Part shown: positions 32,688 through 45,480 of the stretch, one piece after another
Position numbering within the stretch: position 1 is the first letter of the stretch
Layout of the letters: each line of letters opens with the position of its first letter
Assembly (NCBI RefSeq): GCF_021134715.1
Contig: NC_060023.1
Coordinates: forward strand, 8,246,001-8,310,000
Direction: 5' to 3'
Origin: Daphnia pulex
Lineage: Eukaryota; Arthropoda; Branchiopoda; Diplostraca; Daphniidae
DNA: 64,000 nt
Made by a program: the position numbers and the translations under genes
Notes under the pieces: model-generated
Told to the model about the DNA's origin: nothing
The model's database searches: none
What the model saw: only the letters and a program-made list of their open reading frames with translations

Positions 32688-35600
32688 TTACATAATGACA
32701 CAGGGCATAGCACAACAGACGGGAAGGCAAATGGGAATGACGGCGGCACCACCAGCACCTGCCTTAAATTTGGTATCCGATTCAGAGCCGCCAGCAGAAT
32801 ATTTGGCAGAATACTTCATTTTGCCTTTGCCTCCACCTCCCATAGACATCGAATGCGATTGTTGCTAAAACAGATAAATTTGAATTAAGCCAAGAAACGA
32901 AATTCAAATCTGATTTTAAATAAGCTACCATTAGGAGTGGGGCATCAGGAGGTGTTTTCGTGAACATGTCGTTGGTTTCTGGTGGATAATAAACGGGAGG
33001 GCCGCTGGTACCGTTAGTGGCAGGTCTCTTGGGTGTTTCAGAGAATAAAGGCTCCTTGGGAACCAAAGTTGTTCCATTCGTTTCGTGAATAGGAGCAGAA
33101 AATGGCGTGGGATCGGCTGCCACACGAGGCGTCGACGTGAATGGCTGAAAGTTCCAATAATTGTTGTGTATTTGTCCATTCTTAATGAACAAGATCTTTA
33201 CCTGGTAGGGGCCACCGTTGAACGTATCCATCAAGTCGTCCAGTTTCTTGGGAGGCGATTGGAGGCCAGGATCCATTTCTGGGCGTCTGATTGTCGGCAG
33301 AGGAGAACCACCGATCCCTCGTTGGTACATTTTAGGTTTAATGGTTGTCGGTATAGCATAAGGACTGGCAAAAGGATCCTGCAGATTTGGAATCGGCGGA
33401 TTTCTCCTTACAGCCGGGTGTCGAGGAACATTACAGATGGGCTCTGAGGGCATTTCAGCTTCAGTCATGTAACCCGGGTAGTCGGGGTGAGTTTCAATTG
33501 AACAGAGCAGTTCAGGATGTGAAGGGATGAAACAATAAGGAGCGGCGTCTCGATCCTCTGGGCCCATCAATTCCGGATATTGCGGATGCGTCTGGATGTT
33601 GCACAATCCAAAAGGATGACCGGGAACGTCACAGAACGGCTCAGTTTGAGGTTCAGTCAGTGACATATAATCTGGATATCCTGGATGTCCAGGTCTTCAA
33701 CGATAAAATAAAAATATTTAAAATTCAGGCACTTTTCAAACGAACTATTAGTTATACGGTATGTGAAATTTACATGTTACACTTAGAAGGCATAGGACTT
33801 CGACCGTGTTGATGGCTGGGGATTGTGCAGACCAATCCAGCAACAGCCTCAGAGAATTCAGGCAATTCCGGATGAGTAAATTTTGGATAATCTGGATGTA
33901 CACGGACATTGCAGAGCAGCATTGGATGTCCAGGAACAGTGCACAATGGTAAATCGTCATTTGGTGTCGGAGTGTTAATATTGCCTTCGATTTGCACTGG
34001 CGGTTTCTTTGCCTTGAAGTCCGGAAAATCCGGATGTTCGGGGATGTTACATTTATCCAGGACATGACCGGGTACGTTACAGACAGTGTTGGGTTGTTGT
34101 CCAGTTGCCTTGGGGTTGCAATATTTCGGATAATGCGGATGTCGGATGAAATTGCAAATGACGCGCGGATGCCCCTTCGGGAGGTCAATGTTGCAGATGG
34201 GCTCGATCTCGGGCGGAGGACAGCGGGAGGCGTGTTTTGGATAATCGCTGTGTTTGGGCAAGTTGCACAACAATTCCGGATGCGAGGGAACGTTGCAGAT
34301 CGACTCTTTGTCCGCCGGGGGGCAGCCAGTAGCGAAATTGGGGTAATCCGGGTGATGGGGATAGTTGCATAAAATGGCCGGATGAACTTTGATGTTGCAA
34401 ACGGGAGTTGTTGCCTGTGATCCTGCTGGACACGGAGGTGATGCGGCGTACAAAGGGAAATTGGGGTGGCGCTCTATAAATGGCAATAAAATAGATGAGC
34501 AACTACCAATTTCAATAATAAGAAAATAAATTCACCTAAATTACACATGGGTTGTGGATGCTTTGCAACATTACACAAGAGCCCCGATGATTCGGGAATA
34601 ATCCGAAGATTGTACATTGGATAATCTTCGTGATCCTGATGAGATAAAATGTGAAACGGTTCAATGACAAAATGTGAAAACGTTTAATGTTAATTATTAC
34701 CGGAAAATTACAGATGGGGCTATTGAGCTGCTGTTGCGAGAGTGAATGAATTCCGGCGGCCCTCATCTGCCTTTGATTGATCCTTGTGTAATCAATGACG
34801 TGATGATGGTGAGTGGCAGACGCTAAACTAGACGAGCTGATTGACATGGATTGCATTCGATTATCGGCCCCCGTTGACTGGATCGGCATTTCGGCGGATT
34901 CGGAGGTGGCAGCTTTGCTGCTGCTACTGTAACTGTAAAACTGTTGTCGACTGCTGCTAGAGCTGAAACTATTACTTCCAACAGTTCCAGACTGCATCAC
35001 TACCGGGGCAGAAGCGCCAGATGATTGGACGTGTTGAGATTGATGCGTATGCGATTGGACCATCGTCCGGACGGATTGCTTTTCTCTGTTTTCCAACACT
35101 GGAGCCTGCTGCTGGGTTGACCTAGTGGCCATTTCGCTCACAATCATCAAATCTTGAAGTGCCGAATCAATTTCATCCGTTCCATATCCCAACGGTTGTT
35201 GACCATTGGAAGACGTTTTCACGAGTTGGCTCTTTTTGACGACCGTTTCCACCTCGCCATCGACTCCGGTACCACCGATCTTGCTAGTGCTGGTGGATTC
35301 CGACGCAAAGTTGTAAGCCACACCTCGACTACTCCAAGCTTTAGCTCTCTGCAAGGGAAAAAGAGAGTGAGTTGAAACAAAAAAATTGTAAACATGAGCT
35401 GTAAGATTTCATTTACATCCGAAACGGAGGTCGTGGCTCCTTGAAAGTCATCGTCGGATCGTCCGTCGTCGACTGACGTGGACGAAGGCATTCCCACAAG
35501 GACAGTTCCGCCGCCGTGAGTTTGGTTGGACGAGTGATACTCGCGGTATTCACGTTGCTGCTGGGAACTCTGCGACCGAACGCTGCTGATGCTGCCACCT

Positions 35601-36894
35601 CTCGACAAAGCTTTGCCGAACAGTCCGTCCTATATTTCAAACCAATCCATCAACTTTGATTCGGTTTTTTAATTTAGGATTGGACGGACTTACGTTGTAC
35701 GATCCCGTCTGAGGAATGTGTTGCTCCGGCGATTGGGACCTGGCGGCTCTGATGGAAGCAGGACTGGCCCCTTGATCCAGGGAATGATTGGACGCAATGG
35801 ATGAAGTGTCGAACACCCGACGGGAACTGGATGGTGTCGTCCGGTGATGTTCTTGATGCTGACTGGTGTTGCTGGAGCTCACAGTTTGCCTCGACGATTG
35901 GTGATGAGACCCGGAAGTAACGGAATAAGAAGATGACGTGTCTTTGGCTCCCACACTCCCAGCACTTCCTTCGATCCTGCTCGCAGAAGTCCCAGCTTTC
36001 CTCTGCGGCGAGATGCTCAGCTGGAGCTCATCCAGCATCCGATCTGCACGACAAACGACAGCGCAATCAACAACAGTCAACACAGGCAATCCAATTTTAA
36101 TTAAGATTGATGTATAGTTGTTTTAAAAAATGAGAACAGATGGTAGGTGAAAGTATGGAAAAGGTAATTTAACAGCGATAATACACAAAGAGAATTTGGG
36201 GATAGAAAAAAAAGAGGGTCAAATTGAAAGAGCAAAGAGACCGACAGACACATTCCAAGAATAGAACGTGACTCGATACAGAAAGAGCGCTATATAGCCA
36301 ACATACCGACGAACGGAGGGGACGAAAACAAACCAGTAACATATAATCAGTTAACGTACTTATTGCTATAACACTGGTATGTGTACACAAGGTTAGACAG
36401 GAGACAGGACGGACTCGAAGCGGATACTTGACGTTTCAACTAGAGCGTTATTTGCATAAACTAATTATACAAGTCGACACAGAAAGCGAGCTGCTTTCAC
36501 TTTCGAGAATTGGAACCCAACTGGCGAGAGATGTAGAAAAAGCAGCTTTGTAAAATCAGCCGGAAATGACGACTCGCCGAGTTAAAATGGAATGGATGGG
36601 TAAAGAGTTATTTTTAAAAATCGGAAGGGGGGGGGGGCAATCATTACGCCATAACCATCTAATCTTCGTATGATGAAAGAAAAAAGAAGCTAGCTAACCT
36701 AGCTTTTGATCCCATTCAGAGGCGGGGTATAACGGCTGATGAAGTTGTGCTCCGTGATCTTCTTCGACTTCGACTTCATCGTTATCATATCCGGAATAAT
36801 GTTGTTGGCTCCACGATTGCTGGTGGCGGCTGCTGCTGCTGTTGACCGACGATGTCGAATAATGGTGCTGCTGGATATCTCCCGACATCGCCAT
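32688..36894 (-). CDS. Paralogue B: CNxxxHP-repeat protein with a C-terminal CVIM prenylation box
   Basis: Nine exons read downwards (36894-36699, 36043-35694, 35629-35417, 35348-34701, 34635-34536, 34473-33774, 33694-33202, 33144-32929, 32864-32688) join to 1030 residues, with intron positions and phases matching paralogue A. The N-terminal islands (PLYP-SEWD-KLG, DRMLDELQ, QREYREYHSSN, RAKAW) and the repeat array are shared. B lacks the last three or so repeat pairs: where A has two exons (20245-19647 and 19583-19378), B has one shorter exon. The last exon ends AAVIPICLPVCCAMPCVIM, as in A, giving an identical CaaX box and upstream cysteines. The 700-base exon is almost identical in DNA to that of A, while the Ser-rich exons have diverged strongly. 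Family and function are unknown; inference is as for A. Confidence 0.83.
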
Positions 36895-37522
36895 CTTATA
36901 TTCGTGTCTCACCGCCTTTAGATTATTAAACGAAATGAAATAAAATAGCAATAACGAATATAATGTTAAAGACAAGAATAACGAAAAGCTAAACAAACAC
37001 AAAAACTAAAATTTGAGGGACCCCCTACGGCCTACGGAATGGTGGGTGATTCATTGTTTGCTCAAGAGCCGAAGCAAAAGATGATTGAGTTATTCATCAT
37101 CGTGTTTACTATCGACCATTAGCATAATCTCACAATCAAAGCTGCATACATAAAGAGCCAGTATTTTTCAATTATCGAAAAGTTAATGAGACAAAATCAT
37201 TAATCCCGATGACGCTATTGCATTTACATAGCCCACAGGTAATACAACGGCCCAGAGCAAACAAAAAGTCTCGGCAGCCAAAAAGAAAACCGCCCCAAAG
37301 GCCTATGCATATGGAAGATGTGATATAACTGGAGAAAGAGTTGGCTGCATTCAAATGAGTAATGAATAAGGTGCGGGTCAGCGCAGACGTCTGCTGTCTG
37401 CTGGCCTTGGACATCAATCACGTAGGCCGATGCAGGAAGGGCCTCTTATTATAATTCCGGAAAGAATCAAAATCACCTGCTGGCTTATTGTGTGTGCCTA
37501 TACATGAAGATTTGAATGAGAG

Positions 37523-37560
37523 GCCGTGCCGCGAATATTTCAACATTCAAATGAAGACGA
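37523..37560 (-). promoter_or_regulatory. Conserved upstream block 1 (copy B)
   Basis: Counterpart of 24229-24266, sharing GCCGTGCCGCGAA and CAACATTCAAA. Non-coding. Confidence 0.6.
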
Positions 37561-37827
37561 AAGACTTTTTTTGACGGTGCATTCTAACACAAACGAGAGG
37601 GCGAAATATTTCCGAAAACGGCAATTGAGTTGTATATTGACGATGGAATTTTTTTTTCCTCCTTATTTCCCCCCCACGTGAGAGGGGCAACCCATAGAAA
37701 ATGGGTCATCGCCTTGTCAAAAAAAAAAACTGGGAAACAAAGAAACGGCTGTGCTGCTGCGGCAAACGAAGAAGAAGAATATAACAGCGCGGCGCTCGTC
37801 GTGACGACGGAGAAAGATGCGAGGCAC

Positions 37828-37845
37828 GCGATCTAATTTTAAACC
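37828..37845 (-). promoter_or_regulatory. Conserved upstream block 2 with MEF2-type site (copy B)
   Basis: Identical over 18 bases to 24487-24504, including CTAATTTTAA. Confidence 0.55.
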
Positions 37846-38235
37846 GGGCGGGAGCGACGCGTTCGCGGGTTAATGTAACAGGCGGCACACACACAGACAC
37901 AGGGGTGAGGAGCAAGGTTTCTTCTTCGTAAAATATTCACATCTTCTTCAAATATCCATCAAAGAGAATAAAAAGGGAAACACCCTTTTTCCTTCCAACA
38001 AAATCTGAACGAAAATTTCAAAATATTTAGAAAAAACGGGTTCTCTCGATGATGGTCGTTTTGAATCGCCCACTTAAAACGGGAGTCTATCTGAAAGAGT
38101 CACAACCTATAACGTATATATACTATTATAGAGGCAAGGCCGTGGATACTAGATGCTTTCGCTCTCTCTTTGGGGTACGTTTTCTTCGCTGCCTCTCTCA
38201 CAGTTCAGACACACAGAGAAACAGAAGAGTCGGGC

Positions 38236-38260
38236 AGTCCAAGGCTATGACCAAAGATGG
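38236..38260 (-). promoter_or_regulatory. Conserved upstream block 3, 25 bases identical (copy B)
   Basis: Identical over 25 bases to 25040-25064. It lies about 215 bases from the proposed first-exon donor at 38474. Confidence 0.65.
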
Positions 38261-38473
38261 TCTGCACTGCCACGGGCACCGACCCGCTCTCTCTCTCTCC
38301 GTCTATCTACACACGTAGCGCAACAAAAAAATCGGGATATCTATGTGTACTTTTCTAGATATCGTTACAGAATATCGCATCGTGATGTAATCTCTGTTCT
38401 AGCTAATTATGACGAATTCTAAAAGGAGCGCTATAACATAATCGTTTTGATCTAATGATAGAAGCCTATTTAC

Positions 38474-38772
38474 CTGTTGCGGATCAACAGCTGTGTGAGA
38501 AAGGTGATGGTTATCCAGTGACCGGTGCTGATGTGTGACGGATGGATGATAGCGGAGAGGAGTCGGCTGGTTAAAAACGGACACTGATGGATTTATTGGC
38601 GAGAGCCGATGAAATTTTCCGTCCTGGTGGATATTAACAAACCAAATCGGCGAGCGCGCAACAGAAATTCGTGAGCGGATCGAAAGAGCGGGAGGAGAGT
38701 GAGCGCTGCAACCAGCACGAGGACGAGAGAGCAACTGCCGACCCGCCAACAGATTCCTTGTCCTTTTTCTAG
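38474..38772 (-). promoter_or_regulatory. Proposed non-coding first exon and start region of paralogue B
   Basis: Counterpart of 25227-25505. On the minus strand the lower edge is a donor (AACAG, then GTAAAT), and CGGGTCGGCAGTTG near 38735 is shared with copy A. The exon would splice to the ATG exon at 36894. Confidence 0.4.
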
Positions 38773-40993
38773 ACGTCGTTCACAGCAGCAGCTCCATGCA
38801 TCCAGCGCGTTCGTATACCTTGAGGAGGACGGAAAAACGAATGGAGATTGAGTAACATTTTTTGGAAGAGAGAAGATGCGCTTATTTGGCGTGTTTGATC
38901 ATCATCGAAACGAGTCTTTGTGGCGATAAACAAACGCCTTCAGTTATTAGTTCATCTACAACTATTCGTAATAAAATGGTTAATTTACCGTCCACAACGG
39001 AAACCTAAAAGCAGTAAGGGGCGCAGAACTAGGGCCTAGTTGTGTCTCAATAAAAATGTCCGATGAATCCCATCCAGTCCCGACACCAGCAGCATTCCGG
39101 CCGTCGTGATTCACGCTTCCATGACGGAATAATGTAATATACGTATTATAACCGCCGGCTGATACTCCCCACAAGCGGAGGCGGCTATACATAGAAATGG
39201 ACATCAGTTTCTCTCTCCTTTTATTCTTAACGCATTTTCATCTTCTTTAACATCAGTTCACTTTTGTGCCGAAGTTTGGGCAACTTGGCTGTTGACTCAT
39301 CATGACAAAAGGGACAGCTGCTCGATCCTAAACAGTTCAAAGAGAAACAATGTAGATGAAATAGCATATTATAACCGGCTGCGGTGAAATATTTTGGAGA
39401 CCTGTAATGTATGTATTGGGGATGGTTGGCGGCCAAAAGAAACTGGTCTGTGTGTCACCTAAATAACAAACTTAAATCAATAGGTAAATATTAGCATTAT
39501 TCGTGACATAAGGTCAACATATTAAATGATGGCGTTGCAAAAGTGCCACGCAAATGTGAAGGGGTTAAATGTCGGTTTTTCCTAATGGAAATAATCCACC
39601 CACTAGCGCTCATCGTGTCACGCAACATCATCCCATGTTTGGATGTTTTATCATTGAAAAAAAGAAACCCGAAAATGGCGAGGCAGGCGACAAACTTTTA
39701 TTGCCGGCGCAAATGCCTGTCGGGCAATTAAAAACCTGACCGATCAATCAAATGGCATTTGCAGTTGCTGACCAATATTGAAACATACAGTCGGCCAAGG
39801 TTTATTATATATCCAGCATTTGTCTGAAATTCTTGTCTCGGGATGTCAGTCAAATTGATTCCGACCGCGGCAAGGCCAACAGGTTGCCGAAACTCGGCAG
39901 TCTCAGAGAGATGACGGCCCACTTTTTCGACTCTTTCACAATCAAACAGACACGCGATTTTTTGTCAAGCATTTCTCGAGTGTTTTTTTCTTTTTTCGGG
40001 GCCGGAGAACGTGAACGTATGCAAGTGTGAACGATTGTTGAACACAGCATCAATAAGCGAATGAAAAGAGAAGGAAAGTGGGTCACGAGCTTATAGACGA
40101 CCTCCGACACAAAAACATTCAAAACAAAACGAAAACTATACGAACGGCAAAAAAGTTTGAAACTATTTCAAATCGGAAAGAAATGTAATTTGATAAAACA
40201 GAACAAGAAATGTGATTCTCTTTTGGATCTTATCAATGGGCCCTGAATATAGCAGCTGATCGAGAACAGGTTGGTCAACAAATTCAACCAGGTGAAAACT
40301 TAATAAAAAGAAAAAAGAAGATGAAAAATATAAAAACACCATCCGCAGCGTTCATTGTGAGATGGAATGTCAAGGACGTTCAACTTTGGTGGCCTTAAGC
40401 GACGAGTCGAGCGAGATCGTGACCAGCAAACGTCACTTTCATCACGTCAGTGTTTGTTTAAAAAACAAAACAAAACAACTTTTTCTTTTCTTTTGTTTTA
40501 AACATCTGAAATTGCCGTATTGTTTCGATTGTTAATCGCGCGAAAGTTGAAATCAGTGTGTTTTTCTTTCGTCGTTTAAACAAAACGACAAGAAAGGCGT
40601 TGGCACTTTTGTCGCGATGCGAGAGTTGACGCCCTCCTAAGTTCGTTTGGTTCGACGCATCCAAACAATTTTAAAAATGGCATCGACAGAAAATACCTGC
40701 AAACGGCGCCACCAGGTGTGTGCACAGCAAATACCGAAAGGTCTAAATAATAACGGCTCGGGAAAAAACAAATGATTAGCCAACAGGTTCGAATTCCAAG
40801 AGAAATGATTTCGGGATTTCCCATATTTGGACATTAGCCGTTTTGCCCATCTTCCTCTAGACTTTTTCGTATAGTGCAGTATCGACTCTATCGCCTTATT
40901 AGGTAATGTCCATAAAATCTCGTCTCTCCCTCGGAACAATCGCAGCAGCGGTTTCTTCTCTCTCGCTCTCAGTCTCAGTTATTTCGTCTCTCG
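38773..40993. other. Far upstream region of paralogue B
   Basis: Non-coding, apart from the conserved block at 39060-39118 (GTCGTGATTCACG at 39103-39115). The remaining sequence is A-rich low complexity without a supported gene. Confidence 0.4.
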
Positions 40994-41027
40994 CAACTCC
41001 TTATACAGTAAGGATCAATCTCAGCGC
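40994..41027 (-). promoter_or_regulatory. Conserved upstream block 6 (copy B)
   Basis: Counterpart of 28341-28372, sharing CTCCTTATACAGTA and GATCAATCTC. Confidence 0.5.
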
Positions 41028-42347
41028 ATGCAACCCATGCAATACAGGTGGGCGCAGACCGATAGCCACCCCATCATCTTGAGACGGAAGGCTGGATGAT
41101 GACGTCACGGTCGCTTCGGTACCGTATGTCGTCATCCAGGTAAAACACGGCCCACATCTTATTGGATGAAAATATAAGCCCATCACGGGAGAAAAAAAAG
41201 TGGCAGCTGTAGACAGGAAGGCCGCCCTTAAGACAAGAAGCGAAATGATTGCGACCAAATGAGCATTGCCTTATATATTGGCGATGCAAATTATTCGCAG
41301 CTCAGCTGTTTCGAAACAGCCAGCTATATCTTGAAACTTCTGTTAGTCATCAAGTGCTGCTCTAGAAAGAAAAAAAAAGGACAGAATAAATTAATTGCGC
41401 ACTAGATTTCGGGTTTGGCAATTTGATAAAAGAAAAATTTGACACCAAATCGCACCAAATATTTAAAAAAAAAATGTAAAAATATAGAAAAGGGAGTCGC
41501 AATTCCTAATTTATTAGTTTTGGGATTTTAGTTGGTATACCACCCATTCCTGATGGGCGTGGAGACTGAAGAGTCGTAAACCTAAAAAGAAAAGAGCTCG
41601 ATTGTAAATATAAATCACTAGCAAATAATAAATCACATACTGAGCGTTATTATCGTATAAAGAAAGGAGAGAATCGCCATCGTTCTCATTTTGGGTTGTG
41701 TGTGTAATAATTGTTTACGCATTAAGGTGTACAGGCTAAATCCAGAAAAAAAGAATGACAGATATAATTCGATCTAAACAAACAAAACAATACGCATTAT
41801 ACAGGCATTATATTACGCTACTAGATCACGATACTATTATATTTTCAATTGGACTCTATTATTGGAAAAATGGCACGATCTCCATGCAATGAGCTAACCA
41901 AAACGTGTCAAAAGTAACGAAATCAGGCACGATCTTCAAAAATTGACATCCTATCCGATAATTATTGCAAATGATCCGATACATCTAGTTAAACTCGTTA
42001 AACTTACTGACGATCGAAACAGTAGAAAATGAAGCACTCCAAAGACGTATGATTCAGTCGCTTACCTCAAGCTATCGAGACAAGGTATAGAATACTTCGA
42101 GTGAAAGATAATAAGGTACTGTACTGCCATTTCATTTTTAGTAAACCAATAAATGTTCTTATTCAAAGTAAATTATCATACACTTCTTAAATGTTGCAAC
42201 ACTCCCTCAACAGTATTTTGTATTTGCTGAACCACAAAGAACTTATTTAATTGTTTAAATTGCGTCACTTTTTAAAATGTCATTATTTTGGTTTTCCCCT
42301 TAGGTCAGACTTGTAAAAAACGAATCGACCAACCCCAAATAAAAAGA
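41028..42347. other. Intergenic DNA
   Basis: No gene, repeat or structured element that I can support. It should hold the promoter of the coiled-coil gene at its right end; no clear TATA box is visible there. Confidence 0.35.
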
Positions 42348-43401
42348 ATGAGTTGTTATACTTTGGTGGTTACCGTTACAATCTTGGTAATTGCATTTTC
42401 GCCGCCCAATCAATTTTCGGCTCTTTCAGCGAATACTTTTAAAAACCAACACCGCGCATCCGCCGAACGAATGGAGGCAACCGTAGGGACAATTGAATTA
42501 CAGGTAAATTAATTCAAATGAACTCGTTTCTGTTGTACCTTGTCATAACATTTAGAAAATGCAAGGAAATCGGGCCAGTATATAATCACGTTGCAATAAT
42601 TTTCGACGTCTAATTATTTCAAAGGCCCATCTCAAAGAATTGCGGGAAAAGCGGGAAATGGATGATGACGGGATCGACTTGAGCACAGAGGTTACGTACG
42701 TACGACCTCGGAGGCAAGCTCTGAAGCAGACTCCAATGATAAGTCTCTCGTCTGTTAAAAAGGATAGCTGTGGTATAGATCTTGACGTGTACGCACAACT
42801 AGATGACAAAAAGGAATTTGTGAAAAAAACAAGAACAGAGCGCAAAAGGATTGAACAATTACTTCTAAATGCAAAGGTCACGAAGGAAAGCAAGGAAGAA
42901 AATGACTTAAAACTACAAAAACTGGAAAGCGAAACAACAAAGCAAATTGAAATTCTTATGCAAGAGATCAATAATTTCACTGTTGAAGGGGACGCTCAAC
43001 TCCAATCTGAGAAGGATAAGACGAATAACGCAGTCTCAGTCCTGCAAACTGAAATCGATAATGTATTGAAAACGACTAAAAATACGGAAGATTTGTCTGA
43101 ATTGAGACTCCAAGTCGTTAGGACGACCAGCGATGTCAATGAACAACAAAAAATGAATGACGATATGAAGCAACAAAGAGATTTTGAAGAATCCCGAAAA
43201 CAGATTGCCGTACAACGATCTAATACCTGCGAGAAAGTGTCAACAGATGTGAGAGATATGCAGAACAATTTTGACAGAAACCAGGTTATACAGCTTAAAA
43301 GAAACGAAATTCGTAAAAATGATGAATTGCTTGGTAGTAAAAGGGACTGTTGTATGCAGAAAGGATGTGACGTATATGCCCTCCAATTACGTGTGGAATA
43401 A
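42348..43401 (+). CDS. Secreted coiled-coil protein, unrecognised
   Basis: Two exons (42348-42503 and 42625-43401, phase 0) give 310 residues. The start MSCYTLVVTVTILVIAF is a signal peptide. From about residue 110 to 290 the sequence is Lys/Glu/Gln-rich with regular hydrophobic spacing, for example TERKRIEQLLLNAK and LKLQKLESETTKQIEILMQE, which predicts a long coiled coil. The C-terminus is Cys-containing (KRDCCMQKGCDVYALQ). Only a few cysteines exist, so disulphide-linked oligomers are possible. I recognise no family; a lineage-specific extracellular structural protein is the simplest reading. It converges with gamma-glutamyl hydrolase. Confidence 0.7.
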
Positions 43402-43471
43402 GAACTTGTAATAAGAATCGGTTCTGTTAAATGATGCCAGCACGTCCCCCCCCCCAAAAAAACAAAAAAAA

Positions 43472-43477
43472 AATAAA
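43472..43477 (+). terminator. Polyadenylation signal AATAAA of the coiled-coil gene
   Basis: AATAAA occurs 71 bases after the stop codon, just after a C-run and A-run near 43446-43470. Confidence 0.5.
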
Positions 43478-44098
43478 CTTTAAGCTTAAACTTTTAAATT
43501 AGTTCTTATAGCTTAAATTTTTTTTCTCTCCATATTGGTTTGTATCATTCGTGCTGCTCGTGAAATTTGGAAATACATTGGATTTGGACAAAATGCAAAG
43601 TCTTAATTTTAAGATCTGAAATAAGATTCTCCTACAGAATACGAATTCACCATTTCTAAGCCTGTCCAGAATGTTCTAATGAATTACTTTACCTAGAATT
43701 TGCCATGCTGCTTGGATTGGTTATAATTTGTAAATTATACGTTGTTCAGTTGTTGCCTGGTTGAAGGGTTGAATACTTGAATTGTAAGTAAACTTCAGGT
43801 AAAGGTAAAGTGTCAACAGCGTCAATTATGCGAAATTTTCCAATTTATTTGAATTTTCAAGTTTTTCCTAAATTTTATTTGTATGATTATGTAATGTGTA
43901 TGGCATAAGAATGGCATTAATGTAAACGATGCGTTGATTCTATCGAGAGTATTTGGTTCCAACCTCAAAGTGGGGAATTTCTATAAGATATTGCTTAAAC
44001 ATTACAGACAGATGGGAGCCTAGGCAACAGGTTAATCATACAAGAATTGAAACACGGTCCATCAAGCGGTTGGAGCGGCGCACTAGAGTGTATAGGTT
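43478..44098. other. Convergent intergenic DNA
   Basis: AT-rich sequence between two converging genes. TTTATT near 43873, read on the minus strand as AATAAA, is a candidate signal for gamma-glutamyl hydrolase. Nothing else is seen. Confidence 0.35.
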
Positions 44099-45480
44099 TT
44101 AATCGAAAAAGTACGACTGGAGGAAGCTACTGGAGACGTTGCCTGTGTAGACTGGTAAGTAGTTGTAAATCAAGTAACTCTCCTCTTCACGTCTCGAAGA
44201 AAACCGATGTTGACTCTTACGAGCTGTTGATGAAATACACATTAATATTGATTATCAAATGGAAATGGAGGAAAAAAGGACAGTTATGATTACCTTGACT
44301 GACGAAGAAATCGGCGAAATACAGGCCGGCCTTGACTGCACCTGGCGAGTGCGGCACCGAAGTCAAATTGGCGCCCCATTCGTAGACGTTCTTCTCCGGA
44401 TGGAATTGCACGCCCCAAATGGGATAGTTGACGGCTTCGATGGTGGCCACAAACTCCAGACCGTTGTCATCCGTCGAGGTGGCCAGAGGTCTGTAAAATT
44501 TGTCCAGGTTCGACATCGTCAGGTTCTCTCTCGTCATGCACCAGTGATGAAAATTCGACGTCGATTTCTCCTTGCTCAGCGTTTTCAGTACGCCATCCGG
44601 CGCTCTTTGGTACAGGTGACTAGTAGAGGCATCTGACAATCGTAAAATTAAAGAATAATTCAACCTAGCTCTCTTTTAAAAATGTTTTGAATTCAAATTA
44701 CACCTGGAAGAAATTTTAGGGTCGAAGCTCGATTGTAAGATTCACAGGAAGTTAGGTAATTCCTTTTGGCTGCCGATAGATAGAGAAGCAATTCAAAGCC
44801 CAAACAGGTGCCCCATACCGGGAAGAAATCTCCGTTGTTGTTAGCCTCGATGGACAGATCGTATAATATGGAACCAGCTCTGCCGTAACCGGATGTTATC
44901 AGACTAGACCCACCACCAGGAATGAGCAATCTGTATTTTTAAAAAATGAATAATAATAAAAATAACTCTATTAAAATATTATTTTCAAATAAGAGGATTA
45001 ATACCCGTTGATGGAGTTAAAGATGACCTTGTAATAGGAATCCGGTTGATTGATTCTGCGTTTATTTTACGGTAGAGTTAAGTTTTAAAAAATGTTAAGT
45101 CATAAAATTTAAAAAAAAATACCTTATGGGGACAACTCGAGCACCCTGACCTTCCAACCATTTGACATATGACGCAGCAATGTAACTCACACTTTCCGGC
45201 GAAACGGAGGCCATGGACTTTGAAGGCTCTTGTGATAAGATTCCTACATAATTCAAATAGAATTTATTCTTGTCTCAGTCTCGCACGAGCCATAATGAAA
45301 GCAATATAGATTTCTTTTACCGATAATTGGGCGATTGTTGTTGACGTTGTACCGGATGCTGTTGGGATGGAGACGAGTAGTTCGTTGAACCGGAATACTC
45401 CTGGGGTTGGCGAGAACATCGACTGTCAATAAATATAGCACTAGAGCCGCCAACCCGAAATGAGAACACATTCCTGACAT
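44099..45480 (-). CDS. GGH: Gamma-glutamyl hydrolase
   Basis: Six exons read downwards (45480-45321, 45243-45123, 45055-45005, 44930-44704, 44632-44294, 44223-44099) give 340 residues; human GGH has 318. The enzyme trims polyglutamate tails from folates in the lysosome or outside the cell. It has a signal peptide ([15 protein letters not shown]), then [28 protein letters not shown], the nucleophile block [11 protein letters not shown] (catalytic Cys), [10 protein letters not shown], and GVQFHPEK (catalytic His) followed by YEW. The final exon was found by homology ([20 protein letters not shown]); without it the frame would read into the intron at 44293. N-glycosylation sites are present. It is a class I glutamine amidotransferase-like fold. 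Confidence 0.95.

Noticed and set aside
40821-40830. CCATATTTGG, a perfect CArG (SRF) box upstream of paralogue B
   Set aside because: Such a motif is expected several times by chance in 64 kb, and I found no counterpart at the matching place upstream of paralogue A.
44217-44293. Read-through C-terminus of gamma-glutamyl hydrolase ([10 protein letters not shown]...)
   Set aside because: A donor at 44293 and a sixth exon at 44223-44099 restore the conserved family C-terminus.
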